Shown: positions 43,753 through 55,935 of the stretch, one piece after another
Layout of the letters: every line of letters starts with the position of its first letter
How positions within the stretch are numbered: the stretch's first letter is position 1
NCBI RefSeq assembly: GCF_015706575.1
Contig: NW_024037072.1
Span: 21,267,162-21,331,161 of the forward strand
Length of the DNA: 64,000 nucleotides
Direction: 5' to 3'
From: Patiria miniata
Taxonomy: Eukaryota > Echinodermata > Asteroidea > Valvatida > Asterinidae
Notes under the pieces: model-generated
The model's database searches: none
The model's input: the letters and a program-made list of their open reading frames with translations, nothing else
Told to the model about the DNA's origin: nothing
Position numbers and translations under genes: made by a program

Positions 43753-44180
43753 GATGGAGACAACAACTGTGGATTCAGTTTCTTCAGGAATTATCTACAC
43801 ATCTTCTGGTATCAGCACAATCTTCAACCATTTTCGAAACCATGATTTTGTCTCTGGCTTCAACTCAAAGGGACGCAGAATGTCAAGCGTGGATGTGAAA
43901 AGTACATTTTGTGACACTGGACATTATTTATCTTTACGAGTGAAGAGTTTGTAAGTATTCAGTTATGAGTTTATAACCCAGTACCGAAGTGTGATGACAT
44001 CTGCCTGGTTAGCGCGTTGATGACTTGAGCTATGCGCATGAACCAAACTACGCAGGAAAACTTTGTACTCCTTTTTCATTAACTTGGAAACTCACATGAA
44101 CATGAACATAAACACAAATGTTGTAGCTGAGTCACAAATCAGGTCACAAGTCAATGCAGAAGTCGAGTTACAAGTAACAA

Positions 44181-44585
44181 TAATACCGGAGTCTTATATA
44201 GCGCACGTATCTACCAACAGTTAGGTACTCAAGGCGCTGGTAATTATGTCTATTTATTTAAAGACATGAATTTTATGAGAAATATGAAACCCATTTTGTA
44301 GCACCTTTTATACAGGGTATACAAGGTGCTGTGGCCCATATTGCAGCCACTGCCAGAAACACTGGGGCAAACCCCTTCTCTTAACGATAAGTGTTACTGG
44401 GTTCTTTAACGTGCATTACACAACACTGGGACCTACGGCTTTAGTCCCATCCGAAGGACAAAGCAATAATGGTAAAATGCCCTGCTCAAGAGCACAAGGA
44501 CCATGTTCCCCGTCAGGATTCGAACCCGCGTACCACGGCACACAAGTGAACACCGTAACCATTGGACCACAGCCCCCCCCCCCCC
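44181..44585 (-). mobile_element. tRNA-derived SINE with long 3' body, copy B only
   Basis: The plus strand begins with ATAATACCGGAGTCTTATAT and ends with the complement of a tRNA-like head (GGATTCGAACCC; CATTGGACCACAG). Copy A lacks it. Confidence 0.75.
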
Positions 44586-44805
44586 GTAGTGAACAGTAAC
44601 AAAGAAGAGCCTTTTTGTTGCAGTCCATTTACTTAGCTTGACTTGGATTGGAACTGGACGATTGACTTGTGATGGACTCAACTACAACACTGTCTGTACA
44701 GTTGATATTCTGGAAATAGATGGAAAGTTTCTTCAACTTTTATCAACTTTTACAGTCGTATTTTACACCGAAGCCTCAATTTTAAAAGGAAACCCCCTTC
44801 AAAGA

Positions 44806-45130
44806 GTGGCAGGTAGAGTAAAGGTAAAGGGGACGAACCTGTGTTCACAGGAACGGAGTGCCCATCTCTCTTTCGAAGTGATTGGGCCAGACTCCAGTCC
44901 ATGAAATGCTGCTGTGGGGGGATTGTCCCACCTCCTCCACAGCGATTCTGTTACATTCCCAGCATTGAGTAATGCCGGTAGCCATTTAGCACCCATTTAA
45001 TTTGAGATGAGTTACTGAGGTAAAGGCGCCTTACTCAAGGGCACAACACGCATGGTCAAGGCGGGGCTTGAACCCACAATCTCAAGATCATGAATCCTGT
45101 GTTCCAGCGCTAGACCACACATGCCCCACA
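44806..45130 (-). mobile_element. tRNA-derived SINE, minus strand (copy B)
   Basis: The same insertion as 41183-41477, carried along by the duplication. Confidence 0.85.
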
Positions 45131-45194
45131 AAGTGTGGCATGAAATATGAATAATTCATGAAATATGAATAATACATGAGCATATGGGTCTTAA

Positions 45195-45710
45195 AGGAAA
45201 TGTACATCATTGGCTTTTGCTGTAATTTTCAGAAATGAACTATTTGAGGGGTAAGTATAATAGATCAAATACTGTTACACTGACATTTTTAAAGTTTTGT
45301 GTTCGAAAAGGTTGGAAAAACCAAGAAAAACAAAAATGTTCAAGTAGTCTGGTTCCCCGATAAAATGGATCAATTTATAGATGATGGAAAATTGTAAGGC
45401 AAGGGAACCAGTCTAGCTGACCTGCACCCGTTCATGAACATGTAACCAATATAGCAAACAAAATTAGGACTGAAAAAATTGTAAATTTGGAGCAGTAGTT
45501 GAAAAATAGTTAGGTTTTTCTAACGCTGGTCGGCCGACCACCGTAGTTGGAAATGTATACAAAAATACCATTTTCTTGAAAATGACTTTACACCAGGTGC
45601 CATAATTTTACAAGATGCTTCAGACTGTCATTTACCAACATCCTAGTAAGGTATTTCGTAAAAACTTAGTAGTTTTATTTTTCGATGTTTGAAAATGTTG
45701 TATATTCCCT
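45195..45710. mobile_element. TTAA-target MITE, AGGGAATATACA family, copy 3
   Basis: TTAA at 45191-45194 and 45711-45714; central GGTCGGCCGACC at about 45528-45539. The empty site is visible in copy A at 41522-41525 (GGTTCTTAATGCAG), with one TTAA and no element. Confidence 0.9.
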
Positions 45711-46069
45711 TTAATGCCATTGCATATCTCCACGAAGCGAATTCATTGGGGTAACAGCAAACGTCACAATGAAAATTCATTTGTTTACATGAAATTCACT
45801 TCGCTGTCGCTTTTGCGTGGAATGTGATTTGTCTTTTGGCCTGCTGCAAGTCTTTTATTCAGGCCTAGGCTAGGTCTTTTGTGAGTTTATCCATGAGCTT
45901 TTAAATAAAAAAGGCTTCAATAGCCTGAAATATGAGCAGTGTGGTACAACTAACTGTTTCTGTATTTATCGTGTGCACCATTACACCACTGAACTGTCCT
46001 GTTAGTTACAATGATTTTTCTTTCACCACGATGGGTGAAGTTTTGACAAGAACCTATTATAAAGCTCAG

Positions 46070-46075
46070 TTTATT
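46070..46075 (-). terminator. Probable polyadenylation signal of the SDR gene
   Basis: TTTATT on the plus strand gives AATAAA on the minus strand, about 130 bases past the SDR stop. Confidence 0.5.
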
Positions 46076-46206
46076 CATTTGCTCTAAGCACGCATTATTG
46101 AAACTTTGCCCACACACATATATATTATGAAACTATATTTTTTTTCTCCTTGGGGATCCCCTCCACTTTTCAAAAATTCTAGATCCTGATGGTGCCACTT
46201 GTCAGT

Positions 46207-47052
46207 TCAATTTTGATTTGGATACACCGCACCGGTAATCTTGACCAAGATATCCCACAGCTTATCCTGCAGATCCTTGTCATTGGAAACGGCCGACGAT
46301 TCGGTTTCTTTGTCATCCACAAAATACTTGCCGGACACCCCATCTAAGGCAGGGTCGATGGCCGCTCTGTACTCGAAGTTGGCATCCTTGATCGGCATTC
46401 CGATCGGGCCCAAAGCTTTCAGGAGCATATTGGTGTTGACGGTTCCCGGATCCAGGCAGTTGACGGTGATACCGCTACCTTTCAAGAGTTCAGCCGTCTT
46501 GTAGGTGTACATGATCTCGCAGGTTTTGGACAGCGCGTAGGAGGTGTTCAAGCCGTCGCCGTAGTTCTGCTTGTAATTCAAGTCACGCAGCTTGAACTCC
46601 TCGAGAGCAGCGTGGGTGATGGAGCTGACGTGAAGGATGCGGCTGGCCTTGCCAGCCCTCAGGAGATCCATCAGGAGGGAGGTCAGCAGGAACGGTGCCA
46701 GGACGTTAACAGCGAACGTCATCTCATGCCCGTCATGAGACTGCACCCAGGTTGGCTTGTGTATCCCGGCGTTATTGATGAGGACGTCCAGGTGGTCGTG
46801 TTTGCTGTGAATCGCCTCGGATAGCTCGCGGACCTGCTGGAGGGAAGCCAAGTCGGCAGTGTAGACCTCCAAACACTTGTTGCCGGTCTCCTGGGCGATC
46901 TCGCGCTGGGCTTGGTAGATTTTCTCAGTGTCCCGGCCGTGCATGAGCACCGTCGCCCCAGTTTGGGCCAGGCGTAGAGCCGTGTGCTTACCAATGCCAT
47001 CCGAGGCTCCCGTTACCAGAAAGATGCGACCAGCCATTGATGCAGAAGACAT
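46207..47052 (-). CDS. Short-chain dehydrogenase/reductase, single coding exon, 281 aa
   Basis: A classical SDR with an NAD(P)-binding Rossmann fold. The cofactor motif TGASDGIG is at residues 14-21, Arg40 follows the second strand (HGRD) and suggests NADPH use, NNAG is at 93-96, the catalytic Ser is about 144 (HVSS) and the YxxxK motif is Y172-ALS-K176. Sequence style is nearest to the retinol-dehydrogenase and DHRS-like group; the substrate cannot be told. No signal peptide or membrane segment is seen, so it is probably cytosolic or peripheral. A TAATAG acceptor 10 bases before the ATG suggests a 5' UTR intron. It is convergent with CPSF2. Its 3' end lies in copy B of the tandem duplication, and an orphan copy of that end sits at 41999. 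Confidence 0.9.
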   Translation of the reverse strand: MSSASMAGRIFLVTGASDGIGKHTALRLAQTGATVLMHGRDTEKIYQAQREIAQETGNKCLEVYTADLASLQQVRELSEAIHSKHDHLDVLINNAGIHKPTWVQSHDGHEMTFAVNVLAPFLLTSLLMDLLRAGKASRILHVSSITHAALEEFKLRDLNYKQNYGDGLNTSYALSKTCEIMYTYKTAELLKGSGITVNCLDPGTVNTNMLLKALGPIGMPIKDANFEYRAAIDPALDGVSGKYFVDDKETESSAVSNDKDLQDKLWDILVKITGAVYPNQN

Positions 47053-47099
47053 GATTCGGACCTATTAGTTGTGCAGAAAATAAAGATTTTTCTCAAACC

Positions 47100-48890
47100 A
47101 ACAATAACAGAGAGTCTGAAAATGTGTCCCATGCTTTTTCCTTTTACCATACTAACTGCTTTCAGTTAATTTAACATGTAAAAATTGAAATACTCCATAA
47201 AATAACGATTCAAATTATAGAATTGGTCTCCAAATTATGCATATGGGTTGGTGACGCCAAATTAAAAAAAAAAAAAATCAGAAAAACGGAAATCCGGTTC
47301 TTCTGTTAAAATAAAACACTCATTTGTCAAATCCAGTATAGGAGAACAAAAAGGGATCATCATCATGGCATTGCATCGTCAAAACAGTCATTCGATGTAT
47401 TCACATGACAAAATTCAAACTCAGTTGGTCATGAAGATTGCAACTTCGACAAAGCGAGCTTCAAGAGGTCGATGACGAAGCCAGGTTCATGAATTGAAAC
47501 ATTCATAATTCACGGGTACAATATATATGATTTCTATCAATTTCGTTTCTGTGGTTAGTATTTTTGCTTTTTGATTTATTTTTGCGAGAATTACTTTCTG
47601 ATCTGGTGTCTTAGTACAACACATCACTCTCTCACTCTCAGGGTGATTTTTTGAACAATAAAGATGGTGCCCACACTGCCCAGTGATCACAACATCGTGT
47701 GACCCCGTGTCCGGGGAAGCTGGTGAACGCACCCACTAACCTTTATGCAAAAGTCAATCGACGGATTGGTCTGGGGTTATCTAGGTCCGTGACTGCCAAT
47801 CTTATAAGATGCATTATTTGAGAATAAAAAGAGGCCTGTATACCGACACGCAGTCGAATATACGGTAAACCCTCGTCTTAACGATTAACTCTCCGATACG
47901 GGTTCCATTGTTAATATTAAGCTCTCTATATTGGACAATACAAAAGGGTTGCGAATTCCGATCAAGGTATTCAAAGTAAATAATTGACTTGCCACACGTA
48001 AACTCAACTGAGTCATTTTAAATTGAACACTTGACATTAATGTTAAAATTGATGATTCCTATATATAAACAAAACGAGGGATACCAAATCAGGCGCTGTT
48101 CGATGGATGAAATTGACTGTGTTCTTGTATGCCTTTTTAATCCAAATGGAATTACAACGAACCTAAGTAAAAAAGAACGAAGCACGATAACGAAACTGAA
48201 TGCAACCCTTTGGCCTATAGTACTATCATACTGACCCTATTTTCGTGTACAAGACTTTATGGGTAAACTGCGTCTATTTGAACGATAATTTCAGTTGTCG
48301 TCCCCCCCCCCCCCGGAAAACAATCAAGCCTTGAAATCCGTGTGTTTGTGTGTGTGTGTAGTGTTTCTAGTTGCGATCTGAACGAACTATCTAGATATGA
48401 CTATACACATTACATGTACGCCTAATAGCTTCACGGTAAAAAAAACTGAGACATGAAAGGGCGCGATGTCCGCGGCGCGTGGCGTCGCGTTCCAATCACT
48501 TAATCTGTATCCCCCATCCGTGAAAATTCGTTGGGCAAAGGGTGCACTTAATCAATCGGGAAGTCCAAGAAACTCACCCGTTTGTTGATGCTCAAACTTC
48601 CGACGTCGTATTAGTCTACAAAAGACAGTGTAGTAGGTTTGCTTCAAGCCTATACGTGGCCTACGTGGTGAAATTTGAAACCGCACTTGACCTCTTACTG
48701 TGTTTATTTATTGAGCAAGGTGACGTCAGTGGACTCGTTGGCGTGATTTCAGTTTACATAACCTGTTAGGCCTACCATACCCCCGCCGCGCGCGAGTATA
48801 TACCGGTGTAGCATGAATTTAGGTTTTATGAAATACGGACTCTTTGGTGGTATTGCGCATGCTCATGCATAGATAATTAGGAGAGGGACC
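47100..48890. other. Intergenic sequence upstream of the SDR gene
   Basis: No gene recognised. It contains a C-rich run (48301-48315), a TGTGTGTG tract near 48345 and CpG-rich patches near 48460-48500 and 48780-48800. The SDR promoter and first exon should lie in the first part. Confidence 0.4.
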
Positions 48891-48894
48891 GGTC

Positions 48895-49731
48895 ACGTGA
48901 GAGGGTTTAAGCCCTTACGGCGTGGGGTTCAGGGCCCGCTTAAGGGCCCCGAAAATTGGATTCTAGATGTTCTGTGGTGTGATTTGAAGCAGTTTCTTAC
49001 GACTTTCCTCCATGCTTTAACTAATATTTTCTGGGCAAAAGATAATTATTTGAACATCGTTTTCGAGGTTGGAGACATTGAATCAGCTATCGGTATTCTG
49101 AGCTATTGGCGTGGGGTTCGGGGCCCGCTTAAGGGCCCCGAAAAAAATTGGATTTTCGATGCTCTGTGGTGTGATCTGAGGCAATTTCTTACCATTTTAA
49201 CCAATAATTATCTTAGCACAAAAGATAATAATTTAAACATAATTTTCGAGGTTTTCTCAGCTAAAGACATAAGAACATTTTGTGAACATTATTTTCGAGG
49301 TTGGAGTCATTGAATCAGCTACCAGTATTCTGAGCTATAGGCGTGGGATCAGGGCCCGCTTAAGGGCCCCGAAAACTTTTCGATTCTAAATGCTCTGTGG
49401 TGATCTGAGGCAATTTCTGACCACTTTAACAAATATTTTCTAAGCAAAAGATTCATTGTAGTACATAATAGGGCCCTGTAAATGAGACACGAGTTCAAAA
49501 ATGGGGGGGGGGGGACATTTGATATTGTGTCCCCCACCCTTCAAAAGGTGGGGGGGGGGGGGGACATGTCCCCCTGTCCCCCAGGATTGACGCCCATGGC
49601 GTCATGTAGATCAATGATAATTTTTTTAGAAACTCAAAATCTCAGTGGGGGAGGGGGGGGGGGCGACAAGGTTTCACGGGGGGGGGGGGGGGGTCGCCCC
49701 GCACGCCCCCCCGGTGGCTACGCCACTGTGT
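48895..49731. mobile_element. hAT-type element remnant, left end lost
   Basis: Carries three copies of the GGGCCCGCTTAAGGGCCCC and GATGCTCTGTGG blocks seen at 35019, long G runs, and ends GGTGGCTACGCCACTG, the complement of the 35019 element's start. No matching left end is seen. Confidence 0.65.
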
Positions 49732-50109
49732 TTGACATTTCGAGCTATTTGTATTCGATGTTTCATCGGTATGTTTGCATTCGATCTTTTGCAATATGCA
49801 TTTGATGTTTCCCTTTTCATTCGATGTTTCGTTAAGAGTCAAAGTCTGGTTACTAGACCGCGAAAGTCTGACTATTTTGCCTAAAGTCAGTGTATGAGAC
49901 GTCAGGGGATCGCGTAAAGTGATTAGAGCCAGACCTAAACGGTAAAAACCGGAATTATGGGTAATTCTTTAAGCATACGCAATGCGTTCATCATTGTTTG
50001 GGCAGTACCCCCAGCTGTGCCTGTACTACCCCTAGTGTTATGTGCATCATCTATGCATTGACACATGGTCTGAGCTCCAAGGCCGATGTGCACCTGTCCC
50101 CTTTAATGA

Positions 50110-50750
50110 TCCAGTTACCTGATAATTTGTTAGCATAAGCTGAATGTAAAATTGGGCAAAGTTAGATGTTTATGAAAAAAATCAAATTGTAAGGGGTTAA
50201 CCTTGCATATTTTAGCGAAATTTGGCAAAATCAGATGTTTCCGAAAAATTTCAGATGTAAGGGATTAACCTTGCGTTTTTAGTGAAATTTTGCAAAGTTA
50301 GATGTTACGAAAAATTTCAAATTGAAAGGGGTTAACCTCGCATTTTTTTAAAGCGAAAATGGCAAAAAATCAAATGTTTCTGGAAAATTGCAGATTGTAA
50401 GGGGTTAACCTTGCTTTTTGAATAAGATTGGGAAAAATTAGATGTTCATGAAAAAAATTCAAATTGTAAGGGGTTAACCTTGCATTTTTTTAAAGCAAAA
50501 TAGGACACAATCAGATGATGCTGAAAAATTGCAGATTGTTAGGGCTTAACCTTGTATTGCTAGCAAAATTGGGCAAAAAGAAATGTTTATGAAAAATTTT
50601 AAATTGTAAGAGGTGTACTTTGTATATTTAGTAAAATTTGGCAAAATCAGATTTGTATGAAAAATCTAAAATGGTAAGGGGTTAGCCTTGCTTTTTTAGC
50701 AAAATTTGGAGCATATTTTACTGAAATTGGGCAAAATCAGATGCTTCTAA
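50110..50750 (+). repeat. 68-bp satellite, outer left block, about 9 copies
   Basis: Unit with GGGGTTAACCTTGCATTTTT, AGCAAAATTGGGCAAAATCA and GATGTTTCTGAAAAATTTCA. Diverged copies. Confidence 0.9.
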
Positions 50751-52230
50751 AAAATCCAGATGTAAAGTTTCCGCAAAAACAGCTGTTGAAAAAGAGCCCA
50801 TGTTGAACTTTACTGAGTCTGAGGTCTATCGAGGGGACGATCCTTATTTCAACTCCCGGAGATTCGCTGACAGTCTCTATTTTTCTTTTTAAGAAAGTCG
50901 AAATAGCTGAAGAGGGAGGTGAGAATCTATATGTGCCCAGATACATAGAGTAGAAATCTACGCGTCTGCCTTTTGAAAATACTGACACAATTGCGGTGTA
51001 CATTGTTGCGTAATGATCCGCCTAGCACACGACTGTTTTGCACATTAGGCTGTGTTATGCAGCTTCCTAACAAACCAAACACACTGGGCTCATTATATCG
51101 ACTTGTTTTTACCCATTAAGGTAAAGCAAATGGACCCAGTAATCTTCCTGGCGCGTTTGCTCACCTATAAAGACAACTTTTCTCAGTTTAAGGACAATTG
51201 TAAGGTAACGAAATGGCCGAGTGGTTACGATTCGTCGTCCACGGTTAGCGGGGTCCCGGGTTCGAATCCCGCTGGTGTCTTTTTGGTTTTTAACGTATGA
51301 GTTCAATCATTTACTATAAGAGATTTAATTTCCCGTCGTAAAGTACCAACAGTACCTTAGCTTAATCGGTAAGCACTGCTGCTGGTACTGTCCGCGAGTT
51401 CCAGGTTGGCGCCTTCGTACAGGTTCAGGGCATGTGGTCCACTCGGAGGATCAGGGCTTAGGGGCCGCCCTGTTCCTCCCTTAGCTCTTTGCTTTTACAT
51501 GGTGCCTGGCCCTCCGGGGTTATATGGATGGATAGGGAAGGAAGTGTGTATTGGTCGGGGACGCCGAGACCCCGGAAGAGAACTAAGGGATCGGCTGGGG
51601 CATTGTTATGGCTCAGACCGATCCCTGAAAGCTTGACTAGCACATAACTTTTTGATTTTTTTACCCTCTATCTTTAATACTTTGGTTTAGTTTGATATCT
51701 ACAGCTGCTCGGCAGGTCTACGGGTAGTATCAAAATTGAAACAAAGGTGTATGTCATAAATCAATGAATATTTCATAATTGACTATAATCAAAACGGAGT
51801 TTCGTTTGATCAATTTGACTATCATTATATAATGACGCGATTGCCAATTGACGTAAGAAACGCCATAAATTATATCGGGAAAGAATAAAGATGTACATTG
51901 TAATATAAATATTATTTATACATCTTTCAAATAACGTGTCTTTAATTGTGAGCATTCCAAACAATACAGTAATTCGCAATAGTAATAGAATGGTATATGA
52001 TAGCACGATTATTGCGTCTCTATTAAATTTAAAAAATATAATTTAGGCCCCTATGTGTGAAATATTCTTTGATTGACTATGAGCATTCCATACGAATGAG
52101 TTAATTCGCACAATATAGCAACAACAAAAGAGAAAGGAAAAAGAGAAAATTCCTTTACCCTAAAAACTGGAAATATAATTTGTTTTAAAAAAGGCAAATG
52201 GGACACTTCATGTATTGATTTAACAGTTTG
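50751..52230. repeat. Palindrome arm X (left)
   Basis: Unique-looking 1.48-kb sequence repeated inverted at 58796-60240. It has no coding gene, but carries two tRNA-like stretches (51205 and about 51353) and an inverted pair GGGATCGG and CCGATCCC near 51585-51625. Confidence 0.85.
51205..51279 (+). other. tRNA-like sequence with pol III A and B boxes (left arm)
   Basis: TGGCCGAGTGG fits the A box and GGTTCGAATCC the B box, with a T run after the end as in pol III termination. The acceptor stem does not pair, so it is a tRNA-derived pol III head rather than a functional tRNA. Mirrored at 59708. Confidence 0.6.
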
Positions 52231-54800
52231 CAAGGAGTTAGCCTTACATTTTTAGCAAAATTGGGAAAAATCAGATGTTTCTGGGAAATTGCAGATTGTA
52301 TGGGGTTAGATGTTTATAAAACATTTCAAATTGTAAGGGGTGAACCATGCATATTTTAGCGAAATTGGACAAAATCAGATCTTTCTGGAAAATTTCAGAT
52401 TGTAAGGGGTTAACCTTGCTTTTTTAGTGAAATTTGGCAAAATAAGATGTTTATGAAAATTTCAAATTGTCAGAGGTTAACCTTGTATTTTTCAGCAAAA
52501 TAGGGCAAAATCAGGTGTTTATGGAAAATTTCAGATTTTAAGGGGTTAGTTTTGCATTTTTAGCAAAATTGGGCAAAGTCAGATTTGTTTGAAAAATCAA
52601 AAATTGTAAGGGGTTAACCTTGCCAAACTAGGGCAAAATCAGATGTTTCTGGAAAATTGCAGATTGAAAGGGGTTAACTTTGCTTTTTAAGTGAAATTTG
52701 GCAAAGTTGGAGGTTTATGAAAAATTTCAAATTGTAAGGGGTTAACCCTGCATTTTTTTTAACAAAATTGGGAAAAATCAGATGTTTCTGGAAAATTGCA
52801 GAATTGTATGGGGTTAACTAGGCATTTTTAGCAAAACTGGGCAATATCAGATTTTTATGAAAAATCTCGAACTGTAAGGGGTGAACCTTGCATTTTTAGC
52901 AAAATTGGGCAAAATAAGATGTTTCTGAAAAATTTCAAATTGTAAGGGGTTAACCTTGCTTTTCGAATTGTTAGGGGTTAACCTTGCATTTTTTAGCAAA
53001 ATACGGCAAAATCAGGTGTTTATGAAAAAAATTAAGATTGTAATGGGTTAACCTTGCATTTTTAGCAAAATTGGGCTAAATCAAATTTGTATGAAAAATC
53101 AAAAATTGTAAGGGGTTAACCTTTGCCAAATTAGGGCAAAATCAGAGGTTTCTAGAAAATTGCAGATTGAAAGGCCAGTGGTTAACCTTGCATTTTTAGC
53201 ACAATTGGGCAAAATGATATTTTTATGAAAAAATTTCAAATTGTAAGGGGTTAACCTTTGCCAAATTAGGGCAAAACCAGGTGTTTATGAAAAAATTGCA
53301 GATTGAAAGGGGTTAACCTTGCATTTTTAGCAAAATTGGGCTAAATCAGGTTTGTATGAAAAATCAAAAATTGTAAGGGGTTAACCTTTGCCAAATTAGG
53401 GCAAAATCAGAAGTTACTTGAAAATTGCAGATTGAAAGGGGTTAACCTTGCATTTTTAGCAAAATTGGGCAAAATCAGATGTTTCTGAAAAAAATCCGAT
53501 GTAAGGAATTAATCTTGCCACATTAAGGCAAAATCAGAAGTTTCTAGAAAATTGCAGATTGAAAGGGGTTAACCTTTCTTTTTTATCGAAAATTGGCAAA
53601 GTTAGATGTCTATGAAAAAAATTGAAATTGTAAGGGGTTAACCTTGCATTTTCGTTTTTAGCAAAATAGGGCACAATCAGATGTTTCTGGAAAATTGCAG
53701 ATTGTAAGGGGTGAACCTTGTATATTTACCAAAATTTGTCAAAATCAGATTTGTATGAAAAATCTACAATTGTAAGGGATTAACCTTTCTTTTTTAGCAA
53801 AATTTGGTGCATATTTTACTAAAATTGGGCAAAATCAGATGTTTCTGAAAAATTCCAGATGTAACGGGTTAACCTTGCTTTTTTTGTAAAATTGGGCAAA
53901 ATTAGATGTTTATGAAAAAATTCAAATTGTAAGGCGTTAACCTTGCATTTTTAGCAAAATCGGGAAAAATCAGATGTTTCTGGAAAATTGCAGATTGTAT
54001 GGGGTTACATGTTTATGAAATATTTCATATTGTTAGTGGTGAACATTGCATATTTTAGCGAAATTTGGCAAATCAGATGTTTCTGAAAAATTTCACATGT
54101 AAGGCAGTAACTTTGCTTTTTAGTAAAATTGGGCAAATTGAGATGTTTTTGAAATTTTTTTCTGACTGTAAGGGATTAACCTTGCATTTTCAGCTTAATT
54201 GGAGAAAATCGGATTGGGCAAAATAAGATGTTTCTGAAAGATTTCAGATGTAAGGGATTAACCTTGCCTTTTTTAAGCGAAAATGGGGGGGGGGGAAATC
54301 AAATGTTTTTAGAAAATTGCAGATTGCTTTTTGAATAAGATTGGTAAAAAATTAGTGGTTCATGAAAAAATTCTAATTGTCAGGGGTTAAGCTTGCATTT
54401 TTTTAAGCAAAGTTGGAAAAAGTTTTAATGTTTATGAAAAATTTCAAATTGTAAGGGATTAACCATTATTTTTTTAGCAAAATAGGGCGAAATCAAGTGT
54501 TTCTGGAAAATTGCAGATTGTTAGGGCTTAACATTGTATTTTTAGCAAAATTGGGCAAAAAGAAATGTTTATGAAAAATTTTAAATTGTAAGGGGTGTAC
54601 CTTGAATATTTAGCAAAATTTGGCAAAATCAGATTTGTATGAAAAATCTAAAATTGTAAGGGGTTAACCTCGCTTTTTTAGCAAAATTCGGTGCATATTT
54701 TACTAAAATTGGGCAAAATCAGATGTTTCTGAAAAAATCCAGATGTAATGGATTAACCTTGCTTTGTTTTTTAAAATTTGGCAAAATTAGATGAAAAAAA
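52231..54800 (+). repeat. 68-bp satellite, inner left block, about 38 copies
   Basis: The same unit as 50110, all plus orientation, with shorter variants in which AACCTTTGCCAAATTAGGGC replaces part of the unit. Confidence 0.9.
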
Positions 54801-55657
54801 ATTCAAATTGCAATTAACACATTACATTCCATGGACCTTTTTTGAGATAAAGCAGTCTTGCCCTTTACTATGTCTCCGTTACGTGAACTTGTAGTTGTAG
54901 ATTAATATGAATTCATTACGATTAAATGAGCCACTATATTCTATGGCCCAACTATAACATCAGGTTTCAGTGTTCCTCACTGCACGGCCGTCGCTGGGGA
55001 CCCCCCCCCCCCTTGTCAGTTTTGTCGGCTAAATCATGGTGCTTTCGGCAAAATAGAAAATGAAGAATGGAGAAGGAAGGGGAAAGGAAGAGGGAATAAG
55101 AAAAAATGTAAAAAGTAAACACCGCTGTCCAAAACCCCGCGTTCATAGCCCGTAAAAGCTGACAAGTACAAGTAAATACTCTTGGTTCATTTTTATTCAT
55201 ACAAATGCAAGTACATGCTTTAAAATGGGATGTGGGAGACCCTGCCCCCAGACCCAGGTAGAGGCGCCCGAACATGTCAGCTGATGGATTGTTAATAAAT
55301 AATTTTATTCTCAGACTTGGGGGGGGGGGGCTCGAAAATGTTACAGACACATATAAAGGCACACATTTTTTTAAATTCATTAAGATACCGCATATATACA
55401 TAATATTGAGGGCGCAATTCAAAGGGTCAGGTTTTTTTTTTTTGAGGATCCGGGCACGTGCAAGTTGGATAAAAAAAAAACTTTTTACGAAAGGATGTAG
55501 ACGCCCAACAGATAGGGGGAAAAAATGAGTTTTTGTTTTATAAACTAAATAAAGTGAAGGTACGTAGGAAAAAAGAAGAAATTGTTTTAATCACGAGGAC
55601 AGCAACTTCAAAACACCGATTTGAGATTTGAGGCTTTGCGATCGCTGCAATCATGGG
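54801..55657. other. Palindrome centre, left part
   Basis: Non-repeated spacer between the inverted satellite blocks. The 151-aa minus-strand frame at 54967-55422 has low-complexity content and no recognisable domain, so I do not call it a gene. Confidence 0.5.
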
Positions 55658-55927
55658 CAAGGGCGGATCCAGAACACTATTGTTGTTGGGGGGGGCCAAA
55701 AAAAATTTTCGTCACCCAAAAAATTTTGGATTCTAGATGCTCTGTGGTGCGATCTGAGGCAATTTCTGACCACTTTAACCAATGTTTTTTTTTGAGGAAA
55801 AGATGTGGTGTACTCATTGCCTGCCTATATTGCGTTGTCACATAAAAAAAAAAAAAAATGGTTTCGTTTTTGGGGGGCGGGGGGCCATGGCCCCCTTTGG
55901 CCCCCCCCCCCCCTGGATCCGCCCTTG
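55658..55927. mobile_element. hAT-type MITE, CAAGGGCGGATCCAG ends
   Basis: Perfect 8-bp target duplication ATCATGGG (55650-55657, 55928-55935) and exact inverted ends CAAGGGCGGATCCAG and CTGGATCCGCCCTTG. 270 bp. It shares the GGATTCTAGATGCTCTGTGG core with the elements at 35019 and 48895. Confidence 0.9.
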
Positions 55928-55935
55928 ATCATGGG

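Larger units (their letters stand above)
42345..46365. repeat. Tandem segmental duplication, copy B
   Basis: Starts with the intron-17 sequence found at 36840 and runs through a second exon 18 into the intact SDR gene. It carries its own insertions at 44181 and 45195. Confidence 0.85.

Noticed and set aside
51205-51279. Functional tRNA gene
   Set aside because: A and B boxes are good, but the acceptor stem halves do not pair and the anticodon arm is unclear.
54967-55422. 151-aa minus-strand ORF in the palindrome centre
   Set aside because: Low-complexity content, no domain, no splice or promoter context.
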